Positions 1 to 8,650 are shown, counted from the first letter of the stretch. The stretch: DNA of 42,739 bases from Candidatus Gastranaerophilales bacterium (GCA_944325075.1 CALUYU010000013.1:1-42739), one strand, 5' to 3'. Numbers and translations: made by a program. The notes: generated by a model from the letters alone, not told the origin.

Positions 1-114
1 TTATTTACGATTGATACAGAAAAATTTGATTTGGAGACAAATTTGAAGAAAGGTATTTTTGACAAAAACCCTTGTCTTTCTGCCAAAGAAAAAAGTAAGA
101 CATACTTAGCTTGA
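1..114 (+). CDS. 3' end of an unidentified protein gene
   Basis: Frame 1 is open from the window edge to TGA at 112-114 and encodes the last 37 residues of a protein whose start lies upstream. The visible tail is hydrophilic and lysine-rich, ends in KSKTYLA, and contains no motif I recognise. The stop codon overlaps the -35 element of the next gene's promoter. It is open from the edge, has typical local codon use and ends just before a strong promoter, but with so little sequence the call as a real gene end is moderate and no function can be given. Confidence 0.5.
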   Translation, partial: LFTIDTEKFDLETNLKKGIFDKNPCLSAKEKSKTYLA

Positions 115-139
115 AAATGAATTGAAAATATGCTATAAT
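111..139 (+). promoter_or_regulatory. Sigma-70-type promoter of prepilin-like gene 1
   Basis: TTGAAA at 111-116, a 17-base spacer and TATAAT at 134-139, with a TGC extended -10 just before it. A strong Shine-Dalgarno AAGGAGGA follows at 167-174, eight bases before ATG 183. The same architecture (same hexamers, same spacer, TGN extension, same SD) recurs before prepilin-like gene 2 at 27430-27458. Confidence 0.8.
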
Positions 140-182
140 AGGGTTGAATATTATCTAGATAATTTTAAGGAGGATTTTAAAT

Positions 183-233
183 ATGCTAAAATTCAATCAT
201 AGTGCGGATTTTCCCGATAGGGGGGGGGGCTAG
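183..233 (+). other. Conserved leader reading frame with G10 tract (frame broken relative to pilin body)
   Basis: ATG 183, correctly spaced from AAGGAGGA, opens a 16-codon frame (MLKFNHSADFPDRGGG) that ends at TAG 231-233 immediately after ten consecutive G bases at 220-229. The pilin-coding frame downstream is offset by one base. Nine Gs (or twelve) would join ATG 183 in frame to the prepilin. Seen directly: SD, ATG, G-run and stop. Inferred: the run is a slippage-prone switch, and this copy is in the OFF or frameshift-dependent state. A sequencing or assembly miscount of the homopolymer is the main alternative. Confidence 0.75.
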
Positions 234-1116
234 GCTACACCTAAAACCGTTATCCCTTGGCCATTACGGCAAATTCTTTGTGTCGGGACAGCGTTATAAA
301 CTCATTTTTAAATATAAGACAATAGCACAGTGCCTGAGGCTCCGCTCGACTCGTAAAGCCGCGTTTACTCTGGCAGAAGTTTTTTTACCATACTATTTAT
401 CGCCTCGCCGAATTGCATTTACACTGGCCGAGGTTTTAATAACCCTTGGCATTATCGGCGTTGTCGCTGCTATGACCTTGCCGACTTTAATTGCAAATTA
501 TCAGAAGCAGGTTACTCTGGCAAAATTAAAGAAAGCATACTCCGTATTATCACAGGTATTAGAAAGAAATTATTATGACCATGGTGATATTGGTTCTTTT
601 GTGGGAACCGGAAGTGAAGTAACAGAGCAAAAAACCCGGGATTTTTTTAATACTTATTGGCTGCCATATTTTGATTCTCCGGAGATTTCAAAAGAAGGAA
701 CATTCCCATATGGTAAATCTGTTCCGTTTCGTGGTTTTGATAATACTACTTTCACTACCAGTGTTACTACTTCATATGCCGATGGAAGAATTGCTCTTAC
801 AACAAAAGATGGGATAAGTTATTATATTTTTACATTGAGATGGGTAGATGTAACAGATGAAAACGGTAATGTGATTGACCGAAAAATGACTTATGCAGAT
901 AATATGCAGGTATTCGTCGATGTTGACGGCACAAAAGGTGAAAATAAGATGGGGAAAGATGTATTTATCTTTCAGATTGATACAACAAAAAATAAAGTAA
1001 ATCCATATGGACATAACCTTTCCAGCTCAGTTCTTGAAAGAAATTGCCCTAATGGAAACGGTTCATATTGCAGCGCCAGAATTTTAAAGGAAGGCTGGAA
1101 GATTTCTTATTTTTAG
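202..1116 (+). CDS. Prepilin-like (type II secretion/type IV pilin family) protein 1
   Basis: The open frame runs from GTG 202 to TAG 1114-1116 (304 codons), but its natural start is probably ATG 183 through the G-tract. The type IV prepilin signature is at residues 73-90: Ala before the cleavage point, then FTLAE with Glu at +5, then a hydrophobic helix (VLITLGIIGVVAAM). The rest is a globular domain of about 215 residues, with an acidic FVDVDGTKGENKMGKDVF segment near 225-245 typical of this pseudopilin group and two late cysteines. Such proteins are normally trimmed by prepilin peptidase and assembled in the envelope. Odd points: the pre-cleavage region exceeds 70 residues, against the usual 5-25, and a second FTLAEV lies 18 residues earlier (55-60). 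The partner machinery is not in the window. The family call is firm; the start and expression state are uncertain. Confidence 0.8.
   Translation: MRIFPIGGGARLHLKPLSLGHYGKFFVSGQRYKLIFKYKTIAQCLRLRSTRKAAFTLAEVFLPYYLSPRRIAFTLAEVLITLGIIGVVAAMTLPTLIANYQKQVTLAKLKKAYSVLSQVLERNYYDHGDIGSFVGTGSEVTEQKTRDFFNTYWLPYFDSPEISKEGTFPYGKSVPFRGFDNTTFTTSVTTSYADGRIALTTKDGISYYIFTLRWVDVTDENGNVIDRKMTYADNMQVFVDVDGTKGENKMGKDVFIFQIDTTKNKVNPYGHNLSSSVLERNCPNGNGSYCSARILKEGWKISYF
220..229 (+). repeat. G10 homopolymer
   Basis: Ten consecutive G in a strongly AT-rich neighbourhood, inside the leader frame of a prepilin-like gene. Runs of this length commonly mutate by replication slippage. Confidence 0.9.
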
Positions 1117-1211
1117 AACTTTATTATATTTTATAGTAATTTTCGTATTAAAATATTCATACCTATATAATGTAGCCGAAATTGTAGTTAATATTAAGTA
1201 TAGTTACAGGC

Positions 1212-1240
1212 TTGAAAGTTTTTTGTTTTTTATGTAAGAT
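1212..1240 (+). promoter_or_regulatory. Putative clpC promoter
   Basis: TTGAAA at 1212-1217, 17-base spacer, TAAGAT at 1235-1240, followed by AGGAG at 1267-1271 and ATG 1278. No CIRCE-like inverted repeat or CtsR-like direct heptads were noticed. Confidence 0.5.
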
Positions 1241-1277
1241 ATATATATAATTTAATATGTTAGTATAGGAGCAAATA

Positions 1278-3779
1278 ATGTTTGAACGTTTTACGGAGAA
1301 AGCTATAAAGGTAATAATGCTCGCACAGGAAGAAGCCCGAAGATTGGGTCATAACTTTGTCGGAACAGAACAGGTTCTGCTTGGTTTGATCGGAGAGGGC
1401 ACCGGCGTTGCCGCTAAAACCCTTAAATCAATGGGGGTTAATCTTAAGGATGCAAGGGCAGAAGTTGAAAAAATTATCGGCCGTGGTTCGGGATTTGTCG
1501 CTGTAGAAATTCCTTTTACCCCTCGTGCTAAAAGGGTTTTGGAGCTTTCATGGGATGAGGCCAGACAGCTTGGGCATAACTACATAGGTACAGAACACCT
1601 GCTGCTTGGTCTGATACGGGAAGGTGAAGGTGTTGCAGCCAGAGTTCTTGAAAATCTCGGTGTTGATTTGAACAAGGTTCGTAGTAATGTTGTCAAAATG
1701 CTTGGCGAAACAAAACCTCAGACAACAGCCTCATCATCCTCTTCTACAAGCTCTTCAAGCGGAAAGACCAAAACACCAAGTCTTGATGAATTTGGCAGAG
1801 ATTTAACGCTTGCGGCCCAGGAGTTAAGGCTTGATCCGGTTGTTGGGCGAGATAAAGAAATTGAACGTGTTATTCAAATTTTGGCAAGACGTACTAAAAA
1901 TAATCCTGTTCTTATCGGTGAGCCGGGGGTTGGTAAAACTGCCGTTGCTGAAGGGCTTGCCATAAGAATTGTTAATGCGGAAGTTCCGGATATTCTTGAC
2001 GGTAAAAAAGTTATTCAGCTTGATATGGGGCTGCTTGTTGCCGGTACAAAGTACAGAGGTGAATTTGAAGAACGTCTTAAAAAAATTATGGACGAAATTC
2101 GCCAGGCCGGAAATATCATTCTGGTAATTGACGAAATGCATACTCTTATCGGTGCAGGAGCTGCTGAAGGCGCAATTGATGCTGCCAATATCCTGAAACC
2201 GGCGCTATCAAGAGGTGAAATTCAGGTTATCGGAGCAACAACTCTTGAAGAATACCGTAAGTATGTTGAAAAGGATTCGGCTCTTGAAAGACGTTTCCAA
2301 CCGGTTATTATAGACGAACCAAGTGAGGATGAATCTATTGAAATCCTTAAAGGTCTGAGACAAAAATATGAAGATCACCATAAGCTTATAATTTCCGATG
2401 AAGCTATTGTTGCTGCGGTTAAATTATCTAATAAATATATTACTGATCGTTTCCTTCCGGATAAGGCTATCGATGTAATAGACGAAGCCTCTTCAAAAGT
2501 CCGTTTGAAGGTTTCAACTCTGTCACCGGAAGGCAAGGAGCTTGAAAAAGAATTGCGCTCGCTAATTAAAGACAAAGAAGATGCTATAAGAAACCAAGAA
2601 TTTGAAAAAGCCTCTCAACTGCGTGATGAAGAAGCTGATTTGAAGGAACGTATCAGAGAAATGTCTCAAAAGTATAAAGAAGAACACGAGGCTAATAAAC
2701 CGACCGTTACAGCTGAAAACGTTGCTGAAGTTATCTCAACAATGACCGGGGTTCCGGTTACAAAACTTACTGAGGGCGAAAGTGAACGTCTTCTTAAGCT
2801 TGAAGATACACTTCACGCAAGAGTTATCGGCCAAAACGATGCGGTTGTTGCGATTTCTAAGGCTATCAGACGCGCAAGAGTCGGTTTAAAGAGTCCGAAC
2901 AGACCAATCGGAAGTTTCATCTTCTGCGGACCTACCGGCGTTGGTAAAACTGAACTTGCAAAAGCTCTTGCCGAGGCTGTATTTGGTTCTGAAGATAATA
3001 TGATAAGAGTTGATATGTCTGAATTTATGGAAAAACATTCGACAGCTAAACTTATCGGCTCTCCTCCGGGATACGTTGGGTACGATGACGGCGGTCATTT
3101 GACAGAGCTCATTAGAAAGAAACCTTATTCAGTTGTTCTGTTTGATGAAATTGAAAAGGCTCATCCGGATGTATTTAATATAATGCTCCAAATTCTTGAT
3201 GACGGACGGTTGACCGATTCTAAAGGCCGTCACATAAACTTCAAAAATACAATCATTATCATGACCTCAAATGTCGGGGCAAGCATGATTACAAATACTT
3301 CAAGATTAGGCTTTGCAACTTCTGATGATGAGTCTAAGGATAAATATGAAAAACTGAAAGAAACTGTTACTGAAGAAATGAAAAAAGCTTTCAGACCTGA
3401 ATTCTTAAACCGTATAGATGAAACAATTGTATTTGCACATCTGACTAAGGAAGAGATCAGGCAGATTGTGGATTTGATGCTGAAAGATTTGTTCAAACGT
3501 CTTGATGAACGAGAATTATCTGTAGAGGTTACGGATGAAGTTAAGGATCATCTAGCTGAAGCGGGTTATTCGGAAGCTTACGGTGCAAGACCTCTGAGAA
3601 GATTAATTCAGCGAAAGATTGAAGATATGCTTGCAGAAGAAATTCTTTCAGGCAAGTATTCTCCGGGCGATACTATTAAGCTGGTTCTTGTTGACGGGAA
3701 AATTACCTGCGAGAGATGTGCTAAGAAAAAGCACAAATCAAAAGAAGAAGCTACTGCAGAAGAAGTTACACAATCATAG
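1278..3779 (+). CDS. clpC: ATP-dependent Clp protease ATP-binding subunit ClpC
   Basis: An 833-residue Hsp100 unfoldase that feeds substrates to ClpP in the cytoplasm. Two Clp N repeats (about 5-75 and 80-145) are followed by a Ser-rich linker. AAA-1 has Walker A GEPGVGKT near 214 and Walker [13 protein letters not shown]-type coiled segment lies near 420-460 (middle domain, ClpC rather than ClpB type). AAA-2 has GPTGVGKTE near 551, Walker [11 protein letters not shown], and a C-terminal D2-small domain. The length is normal for ClpC. It is preceded by AGGAG with good spacing and followed at once by a hairpin terminator, so it is a single-gene unit. The ctsR-mcsA-mcsB genes of Firmicutes are absent, as in cyanobacteria. 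An oddity is a CERC cysteine pair in the hydrophilic C-terminal tail. Confidence 0.97.
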   Translation: MFERFTEKAIKVIMLAQEEARRLGHNFVGTEQVLLGLIGEGTGVAAKTLKSMGVNLKDARAEVEKIIGRGSGFVAVEIPFTPRAKRVLELSWDEARQLGHNYIGTEHLLLGLIREGEGVAARVLENLGVDLNKVRSNVVKMLGETKPQTTASSSSSTSSSSGKTKTPSLDEFGRDLTLAAQELRLDPVVGRDKEIERVIQILARRTKNNPVLIGEPGVGKTAVAEGLAIRIVNAEVPDILDGKKVIQLDMGLLVAGTKYRGEFEERLKKIMDEIRQAGNIILVIDEMHTLIGAGAAEGAIDAANILKPALSRGEIQVIGATTLEEYRKYVEKDSALERRFQPVIIDEPSEDESIEILKGLRQKYEDHHKLIISDEAIVAAVKLSNKYITDRFLPDKAIDVIDEASSKVRLKVSTLSPEGKELEKELRSLIKDKEDAIRNQEFEKASQLRDEEADLKERIREMSQKYKEEHEANKPTVTAENVAEVISTMTGVPVTKLTEGESERLLKLEDTLHARVIGQNDAVVAISKAIRRARVGLKSPNRPIGSFIFCGPTGVGKTELAKALAEAVFGSEDNMIRVDMSEFMEKHSTAKLIGSPPGYVGYDDGGHLTELIRKKPYSVVLFDEIEKAHPDVFNIMLQILDDGRLTDSKGRHINFKNTIIIMTSNVGASMITNTSRLGFATSDDESKDKYEKLKETVTEEMKKAFRPEFLNRIDETIVFAHLTKEEIRQIVDLMLKDLFKRLDERELSVEVTDEVKDHLAEAGYSEAYGARPLRRLIQRKIEDMLAEEILSGKYSPGDTIKLVLVDGKITCERCAKKKHKSKEEATAEEVTQS

Positions 3780-3780
3780 A

Positions 3781-3809
3781 GAAAGCGCCACTAGGGCGCT
3801 TTCTTTTTT
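3781..3809 (+). terminator. Intrinsic terminator of clpC
   Basis: GAAAGCGCC (3781-3789) pairs with GGCGCTTTC (3795-3803), followed by six T. Confidence 0.9.
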
Positions 3810-3834
3810 GAGGCTATTTGAGATAAACTTAACT

Positions 3835-4154
3835 TTATATTGCGAATTGTTTTCTTTGTTCTCTTAAGTAGTTTATTATTCTTACAGGTGTTTTTAGGAC
3901 GATTCCTATTTGAATAGCTTGGTTTCCAAGTCTGTCTTTAAATGTTTTATCAAGAATTTGAATATCTTTAGGGTCAAATACAACAAGCTGCGACTGCTTG
4001 CAGGCGACAAGAGCATCTACAAGTTTATTTTTGCAAAGATTCCTACTCCAAGAGCTTCTTTTGTGTATGCCGCATTATAACCGTTTCGTTGGAATAAGTT
4101 TTTTACTATTAATTCTCTTATTGCATGATTTTGAGCATAAAAAAATTGCTTAAT
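3835..4154 (-). pseudogene. Frameshifted remnant of an unknown gene
   Basis: Two minus-strand frames join into one plausible protein if one A is restored in an A5 run of the coding strand at about 4036-4040. The upstream part reads RELIVKNLFQRNGYNAAY and on to GIFAK. The downstream part continues NKLVDALVACKQSQLVVF, then DPKDIQILDKTF, and ends ...REQRKQFAI at the stop 3835-3837. Uncorrected, the upstream frame stops at TAG inside the junction. No start codon with an SD is present, and the 5' end runs into the 3' end of the ketopantoate reductase-like gene, so it is probably truncated as well as frameshifted. I do not recognise the family. Confidence 0.5.
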
Positions 4155-4156
4155 TA

Positions 4157-5107
4157 TTAAGAAACTTTGCAAGCTACATTTTTATTTTTTTTGATTATCT
4201 GATTCTCATGAATTATATCAAACATTTCTTTTAGAAAGGAACAGTATGGCGTAGGAAAATTATGTTTTTTACCAAATTCAATCATTGTGCCGGCAAACAT
4301 ATCAATTTCAGTAGGACGTCCAGCTTCAACATCCTGGAGCATAGAGGTTTTTCCGTCCGGAATCATTGTATGAAGATGTGCAACAGTTTCATCAATCATT
4401 GTCTCTGCTCCCCGAACCCCCTCAGCTTTTGCAGCCATTTGTACTTCTTTCATAATATTAACGGCAAGCTGCATAAAATGTTTATTCTCAAGCATTTCCC
4501 CAAAAGTCATTCTAAGAAGTGCTGTAGTAGGGTTGGATGCAACATTCAGTATAAATTTACACCATAGAGAATGTCTGATATCCTCCGGCACTTTATAGTT
4601 TATACCTGATTTTTCAAAATAGTCCTTGACCTTTTCAACCCTCTCATCGTTTTGAGAATCCGCACCAAATACAAATGTGTTTACGTCGTCATGAGTTATT
4701 GAATTTCCGCTCCTTATCGAGCTATGACCTATAAAGTATGCATATAAAACATGCTTCCATCCATAACAATCTGCAATAATTTGTTCACTTGTAACCCCAT
4801 TTAAAAGCGGTATTATTATAGTTTCTTCCTGAACAAAATCTTTAATCTGACATATTGCCTCATTAAGTCCGGTCATTTTTGTTGCAATGACAATTAAGTC
4901 TGCCTTATAATCACTTTCTCCGGGGAGAATATATTTAAAACTCATTTCCTTGCCGTTAAAAATTACAGGGTTGGCCATATATTTATTCTTTCGCTCTTTG
5001 TTAACCAAAACACGAAAGTTATCAGGATCATATTTTTGAAATTTTTCAGCGTAAATTGTTCCAACCGCGCCAAGTCCGCATAGCAGAACATTCTTAATAT
5101 CTTTCAT
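4157..5107 (-). CDS. Ketopantoate reductase family protein (ApbA/PanE-like)
   Basis: A 316-residue NAD(P)-dependent oxidoreductase of the 2-dehydropantoate 2-reductase family, which in pantothenate synthesis reduces ketopantoate to pantoate. The N-terminal Rossmann domain begins at MKDIKNVLLCGLGAVG (GxGxxG at residues 10-15). The C-terminal ApbA-type helical domain carries the conserved W-x-K...N...N-x-T-A-L segment (LWCKFILNVASNPTTAL). I chose ATG 5105-5107 because a promoter at 5115-5143 lies directly before it; the longer frame from TTG 5143 would begin inside the -35 element. There is no SD, so the transcript is probably leaderless. No other pantothenate genes are nearby, and the family includes members of other specificity, so the substrate is not certain. 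Confidence 0.85.
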   Translation of the reverse strand: MKDIKNVLLCGLGAVGTIYAEKFQKYDPDNFRVLVNKERKNKYMANPVIFNGKEMSFKYILPGESDYKADLIVIATKMTGLNEAICQIKDFVQEETIIIPLLNGVTSEQIIADCYGWKHVLYAYFIGHSSIRSGNSITHDDVNTFVFGADSQNDERVEKVKDYFEKSGINYKVPEDIRHSLWCKFILNVASNPTTALLRMTFGEMLENKHFMQLAVNIMKEVQMAAKAEGVRGAETMIDETVAHLHTMIPDGKTSMLQDVEAGRPTEIDMFAGTMIEFGKKHNFPTPYCSFLKEMFDIIHENQIIKKNKNVACKVS

Positions 5108-5114
5108 ACTTTGA

Positions 5115-5143
5115 ATGGTATCATATTTTTTATTAAATTTCAA
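5115..5143 (-). promoter_or_regulatory. Promoter of the ketopantoate reductase-like gene, leaderless type
   Basis: On the minus strand, TTGAAA (5138-5143), 17-base spacer ending in TGA, then TACCAT (5115-5120), with only seven bases between the -10 and ATG 5107. The expected transcript start falls on or beside the start codon. Confidence 0.55.
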
Positions 5144-5260
5144 ATATCTAATCAGGTTAATTTTTAAATTTTGTTAAAAATATAAACCAATCTGGAAATT
5201 ATTCTTAAAAAAAATACTTTATATAAGAGTGTGTTAGATAAAATTTTGGTGTGTGTATAG

Positions 5261-6076
5261 ATGGGAATTGATATAAATCGTTTAACCGGCGCCGGATTTT
5301 TATTACCCGGGCGTGCTGTAGACAAAAAACCTAATTCAATACCTTATTTTTCATCTTCAACCCTTAAAGAAGACAGGTTTGAGAGTTCTACTCCTGAAAA
5401 ATATACCACAGAATTCATGATAAATAAGCTTGTTCGTGAAAATCCAAAATTGAATCAAATGCTTAATTCACCAGGTATACCTTATAATTTAAACATAGAT
5501 GAGCTAAAAAATATTTTAGATACGCACTGCAAAGATACCCGCCTAATTGCCGAAGGGATAGTTAATAGCCTGCCGTTTTCGCTTAAAAATAAAGCCAATC
5601 TTTCGTCAATAAAAGACGCAGCATATCTTCATGATATTGGGAAAGTTTTTATTCCAAAAGAAATTCTATGCAAAAACGGGCCGCTTGAAGGTAATGAAAT
5701 AGATATAATGCACTCTCATGCTGAGTTGGGTTATGAGCTTCTGAAAAATACAAACATTAATCCCAAAACCCTTCACTTAATTCGTAACCATCACCAAAAT
5801 GCAAAGAAAAACGGTTATCCGGCTGTCGGAAAAAACTTTTTTGCCGATCTGGATTTACAAATTCTCTCACTTGCCGATAAATATTCGGCCCTTACCGAGC
5901 AAAGGCCTTATAAACCGGCATTTGAGAGTAAAAAGGCCTTGGGTATTATTTATCAAGATGTGCGGGATGGAAAACTCAATCCAATTGTTTATAATGCACT
6001 GGTAAGCTATGTTACCAAGGCAGACAATAATTTCAATATTACCCCAAAACCTTTGTGTAGTGCTTACTCAGCATAA
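5261..6076 (+). CDS. HD domain protein, HD-GYP-like (possible cyclic-dinucleotide phosphodiesterase)
   Basis: A 271-residue predicted soluble protein with an HD-type metal-dependent phosphohydrolase domain from about 85 to 250. Visible motifs in order: H89, the HD pair in LHDIGK (123-128), H151 and H153, NHH at 177-179 followed by NGYP at 184-187, and the LADKYSALTEQRPYKPA block at 204-220. This is the HD-GYP layout with a shortened motif (NHHQNAKKNGYP rather than HHERxDGxGYP). Family members cleave c-di-GMP, or in some cases cGAMP. The first 50 residues are low complexity with no membrane segment or receiver domain. No clear SD precedes ATG 5261. The fold is confident; the exact nucleotide substrate is inference. 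Confidence 0.8.
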   Translation: MGIDINRLTGAGFLLPGRAVDKKPNSIPYFSSSTLKEDRFESSTPEKYTTEFMINKLVRENPKLNQMLNSPGIPYNLNIDELKNILDTHCKDTRLIAEGIVNSLPFSLKNKANLSSIKDAAYLHDIGKVFIPKEILCKNGPLEGNEIDIMHSHAELGYELLKNTNINPKTLHLIRNHHQNAKKNGYPAVGKNFFADLDLQILSLADKYSALTEQRPYKPAFESKKALGIIYQDVRDGKLNPIVYNALVSYVTKADNNFNITPKPLCSAYSA

Positions 6077-6163
6077 AATTTAATTTTTGTTAAAAATTTT
6101 TTAAATCTAATGACAAAAATTTCTTCTTGTCTTATTATTATATTACTAGCAGGAGGAAGTCTC

Positions 6164-6643
6164 GTGATAGATGAACTTATTGAAAAAAAATCCGGTTTTG
6201 ATTTAACATCAAGAAGTGCTCTTTCTAATCAGGAAGATTCATTCACTTCCCGTTCGTATGCCGCGCTTCTGGCTAAAAATGAAATTCCGTATTCCCATAA
6301 ACGGGTCGCTGATAACTATATTGTTATTAAACGGATTTATAAGTTTCAGGCAGTACAAAGCCGTATAACCCAATCAGAAAAAGAATTACTCCTTAAATAC
6401 GATTTCAATACTCTTGAATACACAACAGCTAAACAAATGTATGAAGAGCTTGCCCTGCTTCAGAAATGGTCTTCTTCTTCCGACTTAGCTTTAAAGGCTG
6501 ATTCCGATAAAATTATGGAAATCAGAGCCAAAGAGTTAAAATTTATCGACGCAAATTGTTATGCAACCATTTCTAATGAAATTTACAGAGGGTATGTAGC
6601 TCTTACTCATTATTTTGAAGAAATAAGCAAGTTTAAGAATTAA
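6164..6643 (+). CDS. Hypothetical protein, alternative starts change its predicted location
   Basis: I do not recognise this protein. The frame can start at ATG 6110 (177 residues) or GTG 6164 (159 residues). The shorter form is preferred because AGGAGG at 6151-6156 sits seven bases before GTG, while ATG 6110 has no SD. The longer form would begin with a hydrophobic stretch (SSCLIIILLAGGSLVI) that would act as a signal anchor, but its LAGGS codons are the SD itself. The body is mostly helical and charged, with no enzyme motif. It follows the HD-GYP-like gene by under 90 bases and ends before a strong terminator, so the two may be co-transcribed. Confidence 0.6.
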   Translation: MIDELIEKKSGFDLTSRSALSNQEDSFTSRSYAALLAKNEIPYSHKRVADNYIVIKRIYKFQAVQSRITQSEKELLLKYDFNTLEYTTAKQMYEELALLQKWSSSSDLALKADSDKIMEIRAKELKFIDANCYATISNEIYRGYVALTHYFEEISKFKN

Positions 6644-6665
6644 GATATAGCTGAGATGTATTGAA

Positions 6666-6696
6666 AAAGAACCTGCTTTTATAAAGCAGGTTCTTT
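6666..6696. terminator. Bidirectional terminator between convergent genes
   Basis: AAAGAACCTGCTTT (6666-6679) pairs with AAAGCAGGTTCTTT (6683-6696) around a three-base loop. It serves the plus-strand pair and, in reverse, apt. Confidence 0.9.
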
Positions 6697-6724
6697 TGTT
6701 TTCAAATAATGTTTACTCTATTTT

Positions 6725-7258
6725 TTAATACTTGAGCATAGAGATAATCCGGCCGCAATCTTTGAGTTTTTCACGGCCTTTGAGGTCTTCAAGCTCAATT
6801 AAAAAACCGACCCCAACAAGGTTTGCCCCGGTTTTTTTTACAAGTTTGCAGGCCGCCTCTGCAGTCCCGCCGGTTGCAAGTAAATCGTCAATAATCAGAA
6901 CGTTATCACCTTTACCAAAGGCATCTTTATGTATTTCAATACGATCTGTGCCGTATTCCAACTCATATTCCTGAGAAATAGTTTCGGCCGGAAGCTTATT
7001 AGGTTTTCTTACCGGGACAAAACCTGCATTTAACTGGTATGCTATAGGCATTCCAAATATAAATCCACGGCTTTCAATTCCCGCTACATAATCTATTTTT
7101 ACATCTTTAAATTGATCACATAAATAATCAATTATTGTTTTCAAAGTTGCCGGATCTTTTATGGCTGTAGTTATATCCCTGAATAAAATACCTTCTTTAG
7201 GAAAGTCTTTAATGCTTCTTATTTTTGCTTTAACACTTTCTTCAATTGTTGTTGTCAT
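6725..7258 (-). CDS. apt: Adenine phosphoribosyltransferase
   Basis: A 177-residue type I phosphoribosyltransferase of purine salvage: adenine plus PRPP gives AMP and pyrophosphate. It carries the APRT core SIKDFPKEGILFRDITT near 15-30, the flood-loop/base region ESRGFIFG, and the PRPP-binding loop VLIIDDLLATGGTA near 120-133. ATG 7256-7258 is chosen because GGAGAT lies about seven bases upstream; a TTG five codons earlier overlaps that SD. The start is 18 bases after the stop of the upstream glycosyltransferase gene, so the two form an operon, perhaps with no functional link. Confidence 0.96.
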   Translation of the reverse strand: MTTTIEESVKAKIRSIKDFPKEGILFRDITTAIKDPATLKTIIDYLCDQFKDVKIDYVAGIESRGFIFGMPIAYQLNAGFVPVRKPNKLPAETISQEYELEYGTDRIEIHKDAFGKGDNVLIIDDLLATGGTAEAACKLVKKTGANLVGVGFLIELEDLKGREKLKDCGRIISMLKY

Positions 7259-7276
7259 TTTGTAGATCTCCAATCT

Positions 7277-8650
7277 TTATATTCTAACTTTTGGGTTTTC
7301 ATGTTCTTTTCCATTTTCTTTTTGAGCCATATTCTGCTGGATATATTCTTCTTCTTCAAGCACAAGCCCGTGGGTTGTTTTACCCCATTTCATATCTTTT
7401 TTACGAAAGAGTATTTTAAAACAAATAAACAACTCAAGAGGGAACCATATAATAAGAAGATAAATGCTTGTTATAAACGCTTCTTTAACAGCCTTTAAAC
7501 GCGGGAAATTGTCATATCTTCTAAGCGCATACCTTATGGCCGTAAAGAATCCAAGTCCTATTGCACAACTTATAATTATAGAAGAATAAAGCATGTGCGG
7601 AGGTGCATCTTTCGCGAAAACTTTAAAAGCTCTTATGATAAATTCCATAACACACCAAAGCGGCATAATACATTCCGAAATATAAGCGGTCATGTCAACT
7701 CTGGCTCTTAAAGACATGTCTTTTGATCTGATTGCTTCTCCCGAATACTCAAGATATCTTCTTAAGGTTCCTTCAAGCCACCGGCGACGCTGACGGAAAA
7801 GAGGCCATATATATGCTATACCCTCTTCATAAACAACCGCATCAATACAAAACCTTACATCCCAACCGTTTATGTGAAGTCTTGTTGACATGTCCAGGTC
7901 GTCAGTAATTGTGTAGTTATTCCAGCCCCCAATATCTTCAATTGCTTCTCGTTTAATTAGCTCGCCGTTACCTCTCAATTCAACAGCACCTTTTACAGAG
8001 TCACGGCCTATTTGCATGTATGAATCAAATGTATATTCATTATTTTGACATTTTGTTAGAAGGTTGTAATCTTTGTTTCTGATAACTTTTCGTGCCTGTA
8101 CAGCCCCGACGTCAGCCGGTTCAAGCATAAATATAAGTTTTGACAAAAAATCAGGATCAACTGTCGCATCCGCATCAAAAACAAGTATTGCCTCTCCTTT
8201 TGCAAGTTTAAAAGCGTCATTTAATACGGCAGATTTTCCCGGGAATGCGGATTTATCACGTATCATGGCCGTTACTTTATCATAATTTTTCTCTAAATCT
8301 TTTATTACTGACCCAGTGTTATCGGTACTTCTATCATCTATAACTATTATTTCAAAGTTATCATAATCCATGCTTAGGATGTTTTTAACCGTATGCCCAA
8401 TAACAGCCTCTTCATTGTGAGCCGGAATCAATACTGAAACAAACGGCTTGTATTCATTGTTCACTACTTCAGGATACTGTTTCAACTTACGCTTTTTGTA
8501 ATTATATGCCAGGGTAGAAAATACTGCATATATCGTCATCAGAGTACATAAAAATGCCAATGCCCAAACCGTATTGAAGTAGTTTTGGAATATATACAAA
8601 AAAATTCCGAGGCCAAAAACAATTATAAAAAGTATTAATCTTTCCTTCAT
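7277..8650 (-). CDS. Membrane glycosyltransferase family 2 (poly-N-acetylglucosamine synthase-like)
   Basis: A 457-residue processive-type inverting glycosyltransferase. Two membrane helices at about 5-25 and 30-50 are followed by a GT-A catalytic domain from about 70. Motifs: IPAHNEE, IDDRSTD (DDR 105-107), DADATVD (159-165), TDDLD (249-253), and the polymer-synthase signature QRRRW (287-291). Two to three further helices lie between 310 and 420. The layout matches PgaC/IcaA and related synthases that polymerise a UDP-sugar at the inner membrane. No deacetylase or export partner is adjacent, so the product is unknown. The weak SD (CAGGG) and a promoter at 8703-8731 support ATG 8650. Confidence 0.88.
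   Translation of the reverse strand: MKERLILFIIVFGLGIFLYIFQNYFNTVWALAFLCTLMTIYAVFSTLAYNYKKRKLKQYPEVVNNEYKPFVSVLIPAHNEEAVIGHTVKNILSMDYDNFEIIVIDDRSTDNTGSVIKDLEKNYDKVTAMIRDKSAFPGKSAVLNDAFKLAKGEAILVFDADATVDPDFLSKLIFMLEPADVGAVQARKVIRNKDYNLLTKCQNNEYTFDSYMQIGRDSVKGAVELRGNGELIKREAIEDIGGWNNYTITDDLDMSTRLHINGWDVRFCIDAVVYEEGIAYIWPLFRQRRRWLEGTLRRYLEYSGEAIRSKDMSLRARVDMTAYISECIMPLWCVMEFIIRAFKVFAKDAPPHMLYSSIIISCAIGLGFFTAIRYALRRYDNFPRLKAVKEAFITSIYLLIIWFPLELFICFKILFRKKDMKWGKTTHGLVLEEEEYIQQNMAQKENGKEHENPKVRI

Noticed and set aside
1824-2141. Antisense frames inside clpC and many similar frames inside infB, nifJ and recN
   Set aside because: They lie wholly inside well-supported genes, with no SD or recognisable domain.
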